A stretch of DNA of 64,000 nt from Bradyrhizobium sp. LMTR 3 (GTDB lineage Bacteria; Pseudomonadota; Alphaproteobacteria; Rhizobiales; Xanthobacteraceae). The position numbers and the translations under genes were made by a program. A model generated the notes under the pieces. The model did no database searches, was not told the origin of the DNA, and saw only the letters and a program-made list of their open reading frames with translations. Position 1 is the stretch's first letter, and each line of letters begins with the position of its first letter. Shown here in pieces: positions 1-8,195 of the stretch. The DNA lies in NCBI RefSeq assembly GCF_001693485.1, contig NZ_MAXC01000049.1, positions 310,001 through 374,000 of the forward strand, read 5' to 3'.

Positions 1-677
1 AAGGCGACCAGCACGGTGACGCCAATAAGCGTGCCAACTGCCAGCCCAAGCGGCCACTCGACTTGGCTCGCCTTGCTATGATCGTCGCTTCCGAACAGCT
101 CCTTGTGCGTCTTGAGCGAGAACAGTAGCCCAAGTCCATAGGCAGAGATCAGCAGCACAGCAAGACCCACGCTGAGCCGCTGCGCCATCGTCTCTCCGCG
201 CGCCAGATCGAGCTCGGCAACTGCTGCCGGAGCCAGGAGGGCGATGGTTGCCATCAATAGCAGTGCGGAATAGAGCCTTCCGCCGGCCCGGTTGTAGTCT
301 TGAACGTGATGGCGGAGCCCGCCCAGCAGGAAAGATGCTCCCAACATGAACAGTGAGTTGGTTACAATGGCGCCTGCGATCGATGCCTTGACCAGCATGT
401 ATTCTCCGGCGCGAAGGGCGGCGACGGCGATGATCAGCTCGGTCAGATTGCCGAGCGTTGCATTGAGCAAGCCGCCTATTGCATCTCCTGTTCTGGCAGC
501 GACGCTCTCGGTTGCGTGGCTAAGGAGTGCTGCAAGTGGAACGATGGCAAGGACGGAGAGCACAAACAGGACGGTGTGGGCGGACGGTGTGACAGTCTCC
601 ACCACCAGTACGATCGGTACGACAACGAGCATCCAGAGCAGGGGGCTATGCCGGAGTTCCCTGAGCAGAGGGTTCAT
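1..677 (-). CDS. Ca2+/H+ antiporter (CaxA/ChaA family), C-terminus beyond window
   Basis: Cation/proton antiporter of the inner membrane, expected to export Ca2+ in exchange for protons. About 225 residues are visible, reading from an ATG at 677 (MNPLLRELRHSP) to the left window edge without a stop. The first two thirds are strongly hydrophobic, and the family alpha-repeat signature NATLGNLTELI is present; in CAX proteins this acidic GN..EL repeat lines the ion path. A second repeat would lie outside the window. It is transcribed away from the AI-2E gene, with a 323-bp gap between the two. Substrate specificity (Ca2+ versus Na+ or K+) cannot be settled from this half. Confidence 0.85.
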   Translation of the reverse strand, partial: MNPLLRELRHSPLLWMLVVVPIVLVVETVTPSAHTVLFVLSVLAIVPLAALLSHATESVAARTGDAIGGLLNATLGNLTELIIAVAALRAGEYMLVKASIAGAIVTNSLFMLGASFLLGGLRHHVQDYNRAGGRLYSALLLMATIALLAPAAVAELDLARGETMAQRLSVGLAVLLISAYGLGLLFSLKTHKELFGSDDHSKASQVEWPLGLAVGTLIGVTVLVA

Positions 678-1000
678 GGTTTGCCAACTCCCGTCGCCGA
701 CAACGCGGTAAGGCCTGTCACGGTCTGAAGGGACCCTTCGTTGATGAGTTCAACCAGGGCAGGCTGGATGACGAGGCCACCAACCCCATTGATATGCATC
801 AAACGATTTGGAGAAACGGCGGCAGCCGGGGAGTTGAGCCGCGACCCGGGTTATTGCGCGGGCTAGGCAGTGGCGGCCGAGCGCTGTGCGATTGCGACCA
901 GGGGGACCAAAAGACCGCGATTGTTGGCCTTGATCTGAATCAAGCCGGTCTGGAGCCAGCCGCAGAATTCTTGCTGTCGGCAGACATCAAGGGGGGCCGC
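678..1000. other. Divergent intergenic region caxA / AI-2E permease gene
   Basis: No gene is seen here. The stretch holds a FixK/FNR-type palindrome at 930-943, described separately, which is placed for the rightward gene. An open frame runs through the region from 794, but it has no convincing start signal or protein similarity. Confidence 0.6.
930..943. promoter_or_regulatory. FixK/FNR box TTGATCTGAATCAA
   Basis: A perfect TTGAT-N4-ATCAA palindrome, matching the known consensus for FNR/FixK activators. Its right edge lies 57 bp before the proposed GTG start of the AI-2E permease gene. That is compatible with class II activation, with the box near -41.5 and a short leader. Confidence 0.85.
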
Positions 1001-2125
1001 GTGCGACCCATTCGACAGCTCCTAGCGGGAGAGGATGAAATCCAGCTCGCGGTCCGGCTCGCGCTTCTAGCGCTCCTGATCTACTGGTCATTCGTCGTGA
1101 TGCGCCCCTTCATTCCGATCCTCGCCTGGAGCGTGGTTCTGGCGGTGGCGCTTTACCCGGTCTTTCGTTGGCTCTCTGGTCTGCTGGGCGATCGCCCGAA
1201 ACTTGCCGCGACCTTGCTGACCCTCATCAATCTCGGCATCGTCATCGGTCCTGCGACGTGGCTTGGCCTCGGCGCCGTGGAAGGACTTCGCGGCTTTGCG
1301 GCGCAACTGGGTGCCGGCACGCTCGCCATTCCGTCGCCGCCCGCAGGCGTCAAGGACTGGCCGATCATCGGCGCGCAACTCTATGCCGTGTGGGACCAGG
1401 CCTCTACCAATCTGCGCTCGGCGTTGGGCGAGTTTGCTCCGCATTTGAAGCCACTGGCCGGCACAATGCTTGGCCTCGCTGGCGGCGCCGGGGTCGGCAC
1501 TCTCAAGTTCCTTGTCGCGGTCACGCTGACCGGCTTTCTGCTTCCGGCAGGGCCCCGGCTGGTGGCCGCCAGCCAGCGTTTCCTGTCCCGCGTGGTGGCC
1601 GAACGAAGCGAGAATTTTCTGGTGCTGGCGGGCGCAACCATCCGCTCGGTAGCACAGGGCGTAATCGGCATTGCTGTCGCGCAGGGGCTGGTGATCGGAA
1701 TCATCCTGAAGTTTGCCGACTTCCCTCGGGCGGGATTGCTGGCCTTTGCGGTGATGATGTTCGGAATCCTTCAGATCGGATCCGCCATCATCGTGATCCC
1801 GGTTCTCATCTGGGTCTGGGCAACCAGCTCCTTTGCCGCGGCACTCCTGATCACGGCGTGCCTGCTGCCGGCCTCCCTCGCCGACAACGTATTGAAGCCG
1901 ATCGTAATGGGGCGCGGTCTGACTACGCCATTGCTTGTCATCTTCTTCGGCGTCATCGGCGGCACGTTGGCGCACGGCATTGTCGGCCTCTTCATTGGGC
2001 CGATCATCCTGGCGGTGGCTTGGGAATTGCTGACAGCATGGGTGCGCGAGGACGAGGTGAGGATGGTGCCCGAAGGAGACCCGGTCGCGAAAACGACTGC
2101 GACGCAGAGCAGTGGGACAGCGTGA
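1001..2125 (+). CDS. AI-2E family (PF01594/YdiK-type) transporter
   Basis: Polytopic inner-membrane protein of the PerM/AI-2E permease family, about 374 residues. Several hydrophobic segments are visible (RLALLALLIYWSFVV, IPILAWSVVLAVALYPVF, then a C-terminal block of four). The family-typical SLADNVLKPIVMGRG motif near the C-terminus is present. The frame is open from 794, but the earlier residues look non-coding. The GTG at 1001 is preceded by AAGGGGGG at good spacing, and the upstream FixK box then fits. Its stop overlaps the ATG of the channel gene by one base, so the two are probably translationally coupled. Members transport AI-2, Na+ or unknown substrates; the substrate here is not known. 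Confidence 0.85.
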   Translation: MRPIRQLLAGEDEIQLAVRLALLALLIYWSFVVMRPFIPILAWSVVLAVALYPVFRWLSGLLGDRPKLAATLLTLINLGIVIGPATWLGLGAVEGLRGFAAQLGAGTLAIPSPPAGVKDWPIIGAQLYAVWDQASTNLRSALGEFAPHLKPLAGTMLGLAGGAGVGTLKFLVAVTLTGFLLPAGPRLVAASQRFLSRVVAERSENFLVLAGATIRSVAQGVIGIAVAQGLVIGIILKFADFPRAGLLAFAVMMFGILQIGSAIIVIPVLIWVWATSSFAAALLITACLLPASLADNVLKPIVMGRGLTTPLLVIFFGVIGGTLAHGIVGLFIGPIILAVAWELLTAWVREDEVRMVPEGDPVAKTTATQSSGTA

Positions 2126-2589
2126 TGGCAGGTCAGCTCCTGGTCGGATTCCTCGTCAGCATGATCAACATCATGATCCATGCCATGGCGACTATTGGCG
2201 CCATCAGTGTCGGCCGCGCCGTCGGCTTGAAACATACTCCGACGCCCCGACTGCACCTAATGACCGTCATGGTTGCCACGGTCGTGGTGCTGACGTTCGC
2301 GCATGGCCTCGAGGTAACTGCCTGGGCGTTTTCCTACGCCTTGGTCGGTGCGGCTCCAGAGGGCAGCGATCTGCTCTACTTCGCTTTCGTCAACTATACG
2401 ACGCTCGGCTATGGCGACGTCACGCCGGTCAAGGCGTGGCAGCTCCTTGGCCCGATGGCTGCGATGACTGGTATCCTGATGTTCGGCTGGTCGACCGCGG
2501 TGTTGTTCGAGGTGCTGATGAAGACTCTGGCGCATCTCGATTCAATTGCTGCTCCCGGGACGCCGTTCAGTTCTGCAGATCGAAGCTAG
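2125..2589 (+). CDS. Two-pore-segment potassium-channel-like membrane protein
   Basis: A 154-residue membrane protein with a K+-channel selectivity filter, TTLGYGDV, at about residues 91-98, just after a short pore helix (YFAFVNY). Three to four hydrophobic stretches are seen: an N-terminal one, one near 50-75, and one after the filter (GPMAAMTGILMFGWSTAVLFEVL). This matches the Ion_trans_2 (PF07885) layout without a cytoplasmic regulatory domain. The start overlaps the stop of the AI-2E gene (TGATG), so it belongs to the same FixK-box operon. Its 3' end overlaps the end of the convergent regulator gene by 23 bp. Confidence 0.85.
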   Translation: MAGQLLVGFLVSMINIMIHAMATIGAISVGRAVGLKHTPTPRLHLMTVMVATVVVLTFAHGLEVTAWAFSYALVGAAPEGSDLLYFAFVNYTTLGYGDVTPVKAWQLLGPMAAMTGILMFGWSTAVLFEVLMKTLAHLDSIAAPGTPFSSADRS

Positions 2590-3250
2590 CCAGTTTCTCG
2601 CGGTCACGCAGTACGATCTGGCGCTGCGTGTTGCCGACGAAGCCGAGAATGTCGAGATCGTGCAGGCGTGACAGCGCGCGCGACACCGTTTCCAGCGTCA
2701 GCCCGAGATAGTCCGCGATATCGCGCCGGCACATCGGCAGGGCGAGGACGCCGGCAGCCGTCGACCGCCGGTCCATTTCGATCAAGAACGCGGCGACGCG
2801 TTCGAGCGACGTCTTGCGTCCGAGCAGCAGCATGTGGTCCTCGGCGTGCCGCAAGTTACTCGTGGTCATGTTGAGCAGATTGCGCGCAACCGTCACATCG
2901 CTCTCGGCAACGAGTTCAAGGCTCCGCCGCTTCATCAGTCGGACGGTTGTGTCGACAATTGCTTCTGCGGTGAAGCGGTGATCGGACCCAATCTCCAGAC
3001 CGAAAATATCGCCGGCGAGATGGAAGGCGCCGATCTGGCGTCGTCCATCGGAGAGCAGCTTGTAGCTCCGCACCGCGCCGGTCACCACCTGGTAGACGTA
3101 GTCGGCCGGCTCCTTCTCGCCGAAGATTTCCGTCCCCTTTTTATAGCTGAATTCATTCAGGAAAATTCTGATCGGTGCACTGCTGCGCGGCTTGGAGTCG
3201 GTGAAAATGCCAGGAAAATCAGCGGATACGGTGCTTGATCGGGCTAACAT
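2567..3250 (-). CDS. FixK-like Crp/Fnr family transcriptional regulator
   Basis: A 227-residue cytoplasmic DNA-binding activator. The N-terminal cyclic-nucleotide-binding fold runs over about residues 30-140 (GDIFGLE motif). A C-terminal winged helix follows, with recognition helix LTLETVSRAL carrying E187-xx-S190-R191; E-xx-SR is the FNR/FixK pattern that reads TTGAT half-sites. The N-terminal cysteine cluster of FNR, which binds 4Fe-4S, is absent, so it is FixK-like rather than an oxygen sensor. The only cysteine is C174, immediately before the helix-turn-helix. It is the obvious candidate to act on the six boxes in this window (inference). It is not itself preceded by a clear box. Confidence 0.9.
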   Translation of the reverse strand: MLARSSTVSADFPGIFTDSKPRSSAPIRIFLNEFSYKKGTEIFGEKEPADYVYQVVTGAVRSYKLLSDGRRQIGAFHLAGDIFGLEIGSDHRFTAEAIVDTTVRLMKRRSLELVAESDVTVARNLLNMTTSNLRHAEDHMLLLGRKTSLERVAAFLIEMDRRSTAAGVLALPMCRRDIADYLGLTLETVSRALSRLHDLDILGFVGNTQRQIVLRDREKLASFDLQN

Positions 3251-3519
3251 AGGCCACCTTCCCTGCTCGATGGCGTCGTGGCGGTCGCTTCGATCTTTCG
3301 CAAGTCTGGAATCGACTTCGCTGTTACATTGCGCAAAATCCGCTCACCGGGCGGGACATTGTCTTGATCTGCGCCTCGGGGTCCATTGTCCCTAGGGACA
3401 GGTCAGCGGGAAATGCGTCAATATGGCTGCCGGGGCTACTCCGCTTCGGGAGCAACTTCAGGTTCTCGATCGAGCAAGCTGGTGCTAGCTTGGTCCACAA
3501 TTGCTCGCTGTACCGCGTC

Positions 3520-5346
3520 ATGATTAGAATTGTCTTGCTTATTGTTGGCTTACTCGCAGTGCTGGCGCCGACTTGCCTTTTGGCGCAGGACGGCCGGCCG
3601 CATTCCGTCCTTGTGCTCGACCAGTCGAATTTGCGTGGGCCGTTCTATTATCAACTGTCTTCGGGGCTGCGGGAAGTGCTGGATACCGAAGGGCAGATCA
3701 CCGTCTATGGCGAGAATCTCGATCTGACGCGTTTTGGTGGTGCCGCCTATGAGGAGAGCCTGAAGCGGTACCTCAAGGAAAAATACCGGGACCGGTCGAT
3801 CGGCGTCATCGTGGCAAACGGCGCCGGCACGCTCGACCACACATTGCGCTGGCGTGAGGAATTATGGCCCGGCGTACCGGTTGTTTTCGCCATGTTGGAG
3901 GTGACCCAATTGGCCAAGCTCGGCCGGCTGGCAAACGTCACCGGCGTGGCCATAAAAAACCCTCTGGCCGATGCGATCAAGACCGCGCGTACGGTGGTCC
4001 CTGGCCTCGACACGATCGTCCTGGTCGGCGATAGCTGGGATCGGCAGTCGCTGTTCCGACACTGGGGTGAGGAGATTCCCACTGCGACATCCGGCCTGAT
4101 GGTGATCGATTTGGTCGGGCAGAAGATGTCGAATATCCTTAAGCGGGTTGCCGAACTGCCGGAGCGGAGCGCCATCGTCTATTCCGGCGTATTTTCCGAT
4201 GGTGCAGGTACATACTATCCGGCGGCAACCGCTATGAGATTGATCGCCGAAAAGGCGAACCGTCCCATCGTGGTTGGAGCCGAGCCGCTTTTGGCCGCAG
4301 GCGCGATCGGCGGATACAGCCTGATTGCGAAAGAGATCGGCGCAGAGGCGGGCAGACTTGCGTTGCGCATTCTCAACGGTGAGCAGGCAGGGAATGTCCC
4401 GCCGGTTACACAAGAGTCCAAGCCGCTCTTCAACTGGAAACAGATGCAGCGCTGGAACGTCAGCGAGTCGAGCCTGCCCGAGGGCAGTGAGATTCGTTTC
4501 CGCGAGCCGACTTTTCTTGAACAGTATCGCTGGGAGAGCATGGCCGTCGCATCTGCGATACTGATCCAGGCTGGACTGATCATATTCCTATTGCATGAGC
4601 GGCATCTGCGGCGCAATGCCGAAGTGGAGTCTCACGAACGGATGTCGGAGCTCGCGCATGTTAACCGGCAGGCAACGACCGGCGAATTGTCGTCGTCGAT
4701 TGCCCACGAGCTCAATCAGCCGCTGGGATCGATCCTCACCAACGCCGAGACTGCCGAACTGATCCTGAAATCGGATAAGCCCGACCTCGGAGAGATCAGG
4801 GAAATTCTCGCCGACATCAAACGCGACGACCAGCGCGCCGGCGAGGTGATCCGCCGCTTGCGCGGTTTCCTGAAGCGGACGCCGTTCGAGACGCGGGATA
4901 TAGATCTCAACGAGGTCATGGGCGAGGCGTTCAAGTTTTTATCCGTCCAGGCATCGGCGCGCAATGTCGCTTTATATCTGCAGACGGCGCCGGGTGCGCT
5001 GCGCATCAAGGGCGACCCAATCCAGCTCCAGCAGGTCATTCTCAATCTGGTCGTCAACTCCATGGATGCGATGGCGACGATTCCCTACGGCCGCACGGTG
5101 ATCGGCCGCACCGAATTAAATGGTGGCTCGTCGGCCGTGATCTCAATTTCCGATTCCGGACCCGGAATTCCGGCTGACAAGCTCGCCCAGGTGTTCGATC
5201 CTTTCTTCACCACCAAGGAAAAGGGCATGGGAATCGGTCTTTCCATTGCGCGCACCATCATTCTTGCCCACAAGGGGCAGATCTGGGCCGAGAACCAGAG
5301 CGGCGGCGGTGCGGCATTTCATTTCACCTTGCCGCTGGTCGCATAG
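3520..5346 (+). CDS. Sensor histidine kinase with periplasmic ABC-substrate-binding-like domain
   Basis: Membrane-bound sensor kinase, 608 residues from the ATG at 3520 (MIRIVLLIVGLLAVLAP, a signal peptide or first TM segment). The open frame extends further upstream to 3364 but shows no protein-like composition there. Residues of about 27-335 resemble the ABC_sub_bind periplasmic fold. A TM helix follows at about 340-362, then a dimerisation/phosphoacceptor helix SSSIAHELNQP with His396, then an HATPase domain (N box LNLVVNSMDAM, G1 box DSGPGIP, G2 GMGIGLSIA). The kinase core is of the FixL-like type. The cognate regulator starts 9 bp downstream. The ligand is unknown. Confidence 0.88.
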   Translation: MIRIVLLIVGLLAVLAPTCLLAQDGRPHSVLVLDQSNLRGPFYYQLSSGLREVLDTEGQITVYGENLDLTRFGGAAYEESLKRYLKEKYRDRSIGVIVANGAGTLDHTLRWREELWPGVPVVFAMLEVTQLAKLGRLANVTGVAIKNPLADAIKTARTVVPGLDTIVLVGDSWDRQSLFRHWGEEIPTATSGLMVIDLVGQKMSNILKRVAELPERSAIVYSGVFSDGAGTYYPAATAMRLIAEKANRPIVVGAEPLLAAGAIGGYSLIAKEIGAEAGRLALRILNGEQAGNVPPVTQESKPLFNWKQMQRWNVSESSLPEGSEIRFREPTFLEQYRWESMAVASAILIQAGLIIFLLHERHLRRNAEVESHERMSELAHVNRQATTGELSSSIAHELNQPLGSILTNAETAELILKSDKPDLGEIREILADIKRDDQRAGEVIRRLRGFLKRTPFETRDIDLNEVMGEAFKFLSVQASARNVALYLQTAPGALRIKGDPIQLQQVILNLVVNSMDAMATIPYGRTVIGRTELNGGSSAVISISDSGPGIPADKLAQVFDPFFTTKEKGMGIGLSIARTIILAHKGQIWAENQSGGGAAFHFTLPLVA

Positions 5347-5355
5347 GAGGGGGGT

Positions 5356-5967
5356 ATGCCGGGCTGCGTTCATGTCGTCGACGATGATGCATCCTTCCGC
5401 ACAGCGATCGAGCGCCGGCTGACCCTTGCTGGTTATCAGGTTGCGACCTATCCGTCGGCGCAGCAATTGCTCGATTCTCCTCCCGATGAGAACGAGCTTT
5501 GTTGCATCCTGCTTGACGTGCGGATACCCGGCTTGAGCGGGCCGGAGTTGCAGGGGCGCCTCAACGCGCTCGGCTCAACCCTGCCGATCGTATTCCTGAC
5601 AGGGCATCCCGACACGCCGACGACCGTGCGGACCATCAAAGCTGGCGCGGAGGATTTCCTCACCAAGCCAGTCGAATCGGAAGAGTTGCTTGGCGCCATC
5701 GAGCGGGCGATGGCCCGGCACGCCGCCGTGCGGGGTGAGCAGCACAGGCTGGAGGAGATGCGGGCGCTGCTGGCCGCACTGACGGCGCGTGAGCGGCAGG
5801 TGTTCGGTCTCGTCGTGCGTGGCAAGCTCAATAAGCAGATCGCGCATGAACTGGGAACGACGGAGCGCACCATCAAGGCGCATCGCCATCAGGTGATGGA
5901 GAAGATGAAGGTGCAATCTCTGGCCGAACTCGTCACGATGGCGGAGCGGCTTGGCCTGCTCAGCTAG
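5356..5967 (+). CDS. FixJ/NarL-type response regulator
   Basis: A 203-residue response regulator. The receiver domain covers residues 1-120, with acidic pocket D10/D11, phosphoacceptor D54 (ILLDVRIPG) and conserved K104 (FLTKP). The C-terminal LuxR-type HTH covers about 135-200 (LTARERQVFGLVVRGKLNKQIA, then TERTIKAHR). The start ATG follows GGAGGGGGGT at about five bases, and the gap to the upstream kinase stop is 9 bp, so kinase and regulator form an operon. The build is that of FixJ/TodT/StyR regulators. Targets are unknown. Confidence 0.92.
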   Translation: MPGCVHVVDDDASFRTAIERRLTLAGYQVATYPSAQQLLDSPPDENELCCILLDVRIPGLSGPELQGRLNALGSTLPIVFLTGHPDTPTTVRTIKAGAEDFLTKPVESEELLGAIERAMARHAAVRGEQHRLEEMRALLAALTARERQVFGLVVRGKLNKQIAHELGTTERTIKAHRHQVMEKMKVQSLAELVTMAERLGLLS

Positions 5968-6149
5968 TGGATCCCGATCGCACCTAAAGGTTGTGTACTG
6001 AGGTACTGCAGCTATGATGCGGTGTCCGAAAGGACAATATGAGAGCCCTTTGCGGAGCGTAGCCTTTGGTGACGTATCGGTTGGGGTGACCTCGCGGACC
6101 GCAGGCGGACCCACGAGGATTCTTTCGGAACCGAAGTCCATCTTGAGGG

Positions 6150-6584
6150 TTGGCGGTCATCCCGGCTGTTGTCCCGACGAACTGTTGGAATGAACTGAAA
6201 GCAAGCACCTTGGACCAGCGCAAAGTCGTTTTTGTCGTTGACGACGACCCATCCATGCTGAAGGGCGTGCGCCGGCTGCTCAAACAGCACGGTTTTGACG
6301 CCGTGCCGTTCGAAACGGCAAAGTCCTTGCAGGACCACGACGATTTCGCGCAGGCCTGTTGCCTCGTGCTCGATATCAATCTCGCCGACGGATCGGGCAT
6401 CGAACTGCGCCACCGCCTGGCGGAAGCAGGCGTGTCCCTGCCTGTGATCTACATCACCGGGAACGACAGTGATGCGACGCGTATGGCTGCGATGGCTTCC
6501 GGCTGTGTCGCCTATCTGACAAAGCCGTTCCTGGCGCAGTCGCTGATCGAGCCGATCAAAAAGGCAGCCGCCGGTCTCGCATAG
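6150..6584 (+). CDS. Single-domain response regulator
   Basis: A receiver-only protein of up to 144 residues. It has acidic residues DDDP at 31-34, phosphoacceptor D75 (LVLDINLADG) and K125 (YLTKPF); no output domain follows. The true start is uncertain. The ATG at 6150 gives a 20-residue extension of low similarity, and a TTG at 6210 would start right at the receiver fold. It lies 182 bp after the FixJ-type regulator on the same strand, so it may be a second phosphoacceptor for the same kinase (inference). Confidence 0.85.
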   Translation: MAVIPAVVPTNCWNELKASTLDQRKVVFVVDDDPSMLKGVRRLLKQHGFDAVPFETAKSLQDHDDFAQACCLVLDINLADGSGIELRHRLAEAGVSLPVIYITGNDSDATRMAAMASGCVAYLTKPFLAQSLIEPIKKAAAGLA

Positions 6585-6605
6585 ACCTGCCGCCGGCCTT
6601 CTCCC

Positions 6606-7181
6606 TCACTCGTCGATGCTCTGTTCGAAGACCTTTGTCGGCGCTCCTTTGCGCGCCGCGGCGAACTGATTGAGCGGCAGTGTTGTCGTGACTGCGAGCA
6701 TGTTGGTATCGACGACCTCAACGGCGAGATTGCTGCCGCTCTCCAATTCGCGGAGCAGCTCCTGCTTGGCGACGTCGCCGGCAATGCAGGTGTTGGTCAG
6801 GCACCAGGTGTAGGGAATTTTGTGCGCCATGCCTTTGTCGACCGTGAGTTTGGCACCTGCCGGTATGTAGAGCCCGACGGGCAGGAACGCTTGTAATCTT
6901 GCGGTGTCGTCACCTTCGCGCTCCACAATGTAGACGCGCACTGCGATCTGGCCCGTTTCGAAATGGCCAGCGATCGTCGTACGGCAGACCATCTTCGCGC
7001 CGCCCGGCTTGAAGCAGACTTTCTCCCAGTCACCATACTTGATGGCGCGGGCTTCGCGCTGGCCGCGCACGGCGAATTCGTCAGCGGCAGGTTTGGCGGC
7101 CTGTTGCGCCATTGCCCGGTCAGCCGCCGGGAAGGCAAGAGCAATACCGAGGAGCATGCCAGTCACCAGTGAATGCTGCAT
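6606..7181 (-). CDS. Invasion-associated locus B (IalB) family periplasmic protein
   Basis: A 191-residue exported protein. A signal peptide is visible (SLVTGMLLGIALAFPAADRAMAQQ, cleavage after AMA). The mature part has the IalB pattern: YGDWEKVCF near the start, then VCRT, then IPYTWCLTNTCIAG in the middle, giving four conserved cysteines likely to form disulphides in the periplasm. IalB was named in Bartonella invasion, but the family is widespread in free-living rhizobiales and its biochemical role is unclear. It begins 6 bp after the stop of the hydrolase gene, so both should be transcribed from the promoter at the FixK box 8122-8135. Confidence 0.85.
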   Translation of the reverse strand: MQHSLVTGMLLGIALAFPAADRAMAQQAAKPAADEFAVRGQREARAIKYGDWEKVCFKPGGAKMVCRTTIAGHFETGQIAVRVYIVEREGDDTARLQAFLPVGLYIPAGAKLTVDKGMAHKIPYTWCLTNTCIAGDVAKQELLRELESGSNLAVEVVDTNMLAVTTTLPLNQFAAARKGAPTKVFEQSIDE

Positions 7182-7187
7182 TGTCCC

Positions 7188-8063
7188 TCACTTGTGCTTG
7201 TCCAGGAAGGCGCTGACGAGCGGCGACCAGATCGGAACGGCATCCGCCGCGCCGATGAAGAAATGACCGTCGCTGCCATGTGGCGGAAAGAGGTGATATT
7301 CGGCATTGCCGCCTGCACCGGTAAATGCCGCGTGCATCCGCTTCGACAGTTCGGGGCCGAAAAAGGTGTCGTTCTCGATATAGAGCCAAAGCATCGGTAC
7401 GCGGGAGGTGCGGCCGAAGACGCCGGTTGCCTCGACCAGGTTGTCGGGGCCGCAATTGTCATTCGGCTTGCCGTCGACGCGGCCGCCGCGCCCGGCCGCA
7501 AAAACGATGATCGCCTTAACAGGCGGCGGATTGACGCTCGACAGCGCGATCGAACCCCAGCCGCCGGCGGATTGGCCGATCACGATGACATGGTCGGGCG
7601 CGATCCGCTTTAGCGTGCTCATGTATTCGATGATCCAGAGATTGAGCTGGGCCGCTGCAAGCCCGGCATCGCGAAAGTTCGGATTGCTGCATTTGCCGAT
7701 CTTGGAGAAGAACGCGGTGAACAGGCCTGCTTCCGGCACGTCGATGGCGGCCGCGCCATAGCCGGGGCCTGAGGGCGCTACCACCATATAGCCGCGGCGC
7801 GCGAACCACATCGCGGCGTCGCGGAATTCAACCAGCGGGAAGAAACCGCGCTGAACTGGATCAAGCGAGACGCCGTGGTTCATGATGGCGAGCGGGAAGG
7901 GGCCGTCGCCGACCGGGCGCACGACATAGGCGATGGTCGGCGTGGGAAGGGGTAAGGCCCACACCTCTTCCTGTAGCCGCGGTGGATCATCGGCCGCTGC
8001 CGCGAGCGAGGCCCTCGCCACAGCCGCCGCGATGATGAGGAACCTCCACACACGGCAGTGCAT
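7188..8063 (-). CDS. Secreted alpha/beta hydrolase (dienelactone hydrolase-like)
   Basis: A 291-residue exported hydrolase. The ATG at 8063 starts a signal peptide (VWRFLIIAAAVARASLAAAADD); the frame is open further upstream to 8417, but that part crosses the FixK box and is unlikely to be translated. The alpha/beta fold is indicated by an oxyanion loop region (IMNHGVSLDP), nucleophile elbow VIGQSAGGWGS with S165, a late acid (ENDTFF) and catalytic His in PHGSDGHFF. The substrate is unknown. The gene is divergent from the SulP gene and shares one FixK box with it. It is followed closely by the ialB-like gene. Confidence 0.8.
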   Translation of the reverse strand: MHCRVWRFLIIAAAVARASLAAAADDPPRLQEEVWALPLPTPTIAYVVRPVGDGPFPLAIMNHGVSLDPVQRGFFPLVEFRDAAMWFARRGYMVVAPSGPGYGAAAIDVPEAGLFTAFFSKIGKCSNPNFRDAGLAAAQLNLWIIEYMSTLKRIAPDHVIVIGQSAGGWGSIALSSVNPPPVKAIIVFAAGRGGRVDGKPNDNCGPDNLVEATGVFGRTSRVPMLWLYIENDTFFGPELSKRMHAAFTGAGGNAEYHLFPPHGSDGHFFIGAADAVPIWSPLVSAFLDKHK

Positions 8064-8121
8064 GCTTTGCGCTCCGGCCAGAGATCTGCACACGAGTCTT
8101 TGCTGCCAGCGCGATGAAACC

Positions 8122-8135
8122 TTGATCTGGATCAA
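8122..8135. promoter_or_regulatory. FixK/FNR box TTGATCTGGATCAA
   Basis: A TTGAT-N4-ATCAA palindrome placed almost exactly midway between two divergent starts: 58 bp from the hydrolase ATG on the left and 60 bp from the SulP ATG on the right. One dimer site could activate both directions. Confidence 0.85.
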
Positions 8136-8195
8136 CGGACCCAGCACGATCAGCAGCACGTTGCCGGTAGACGAGATTTTCGAACCGGGGCGGGC

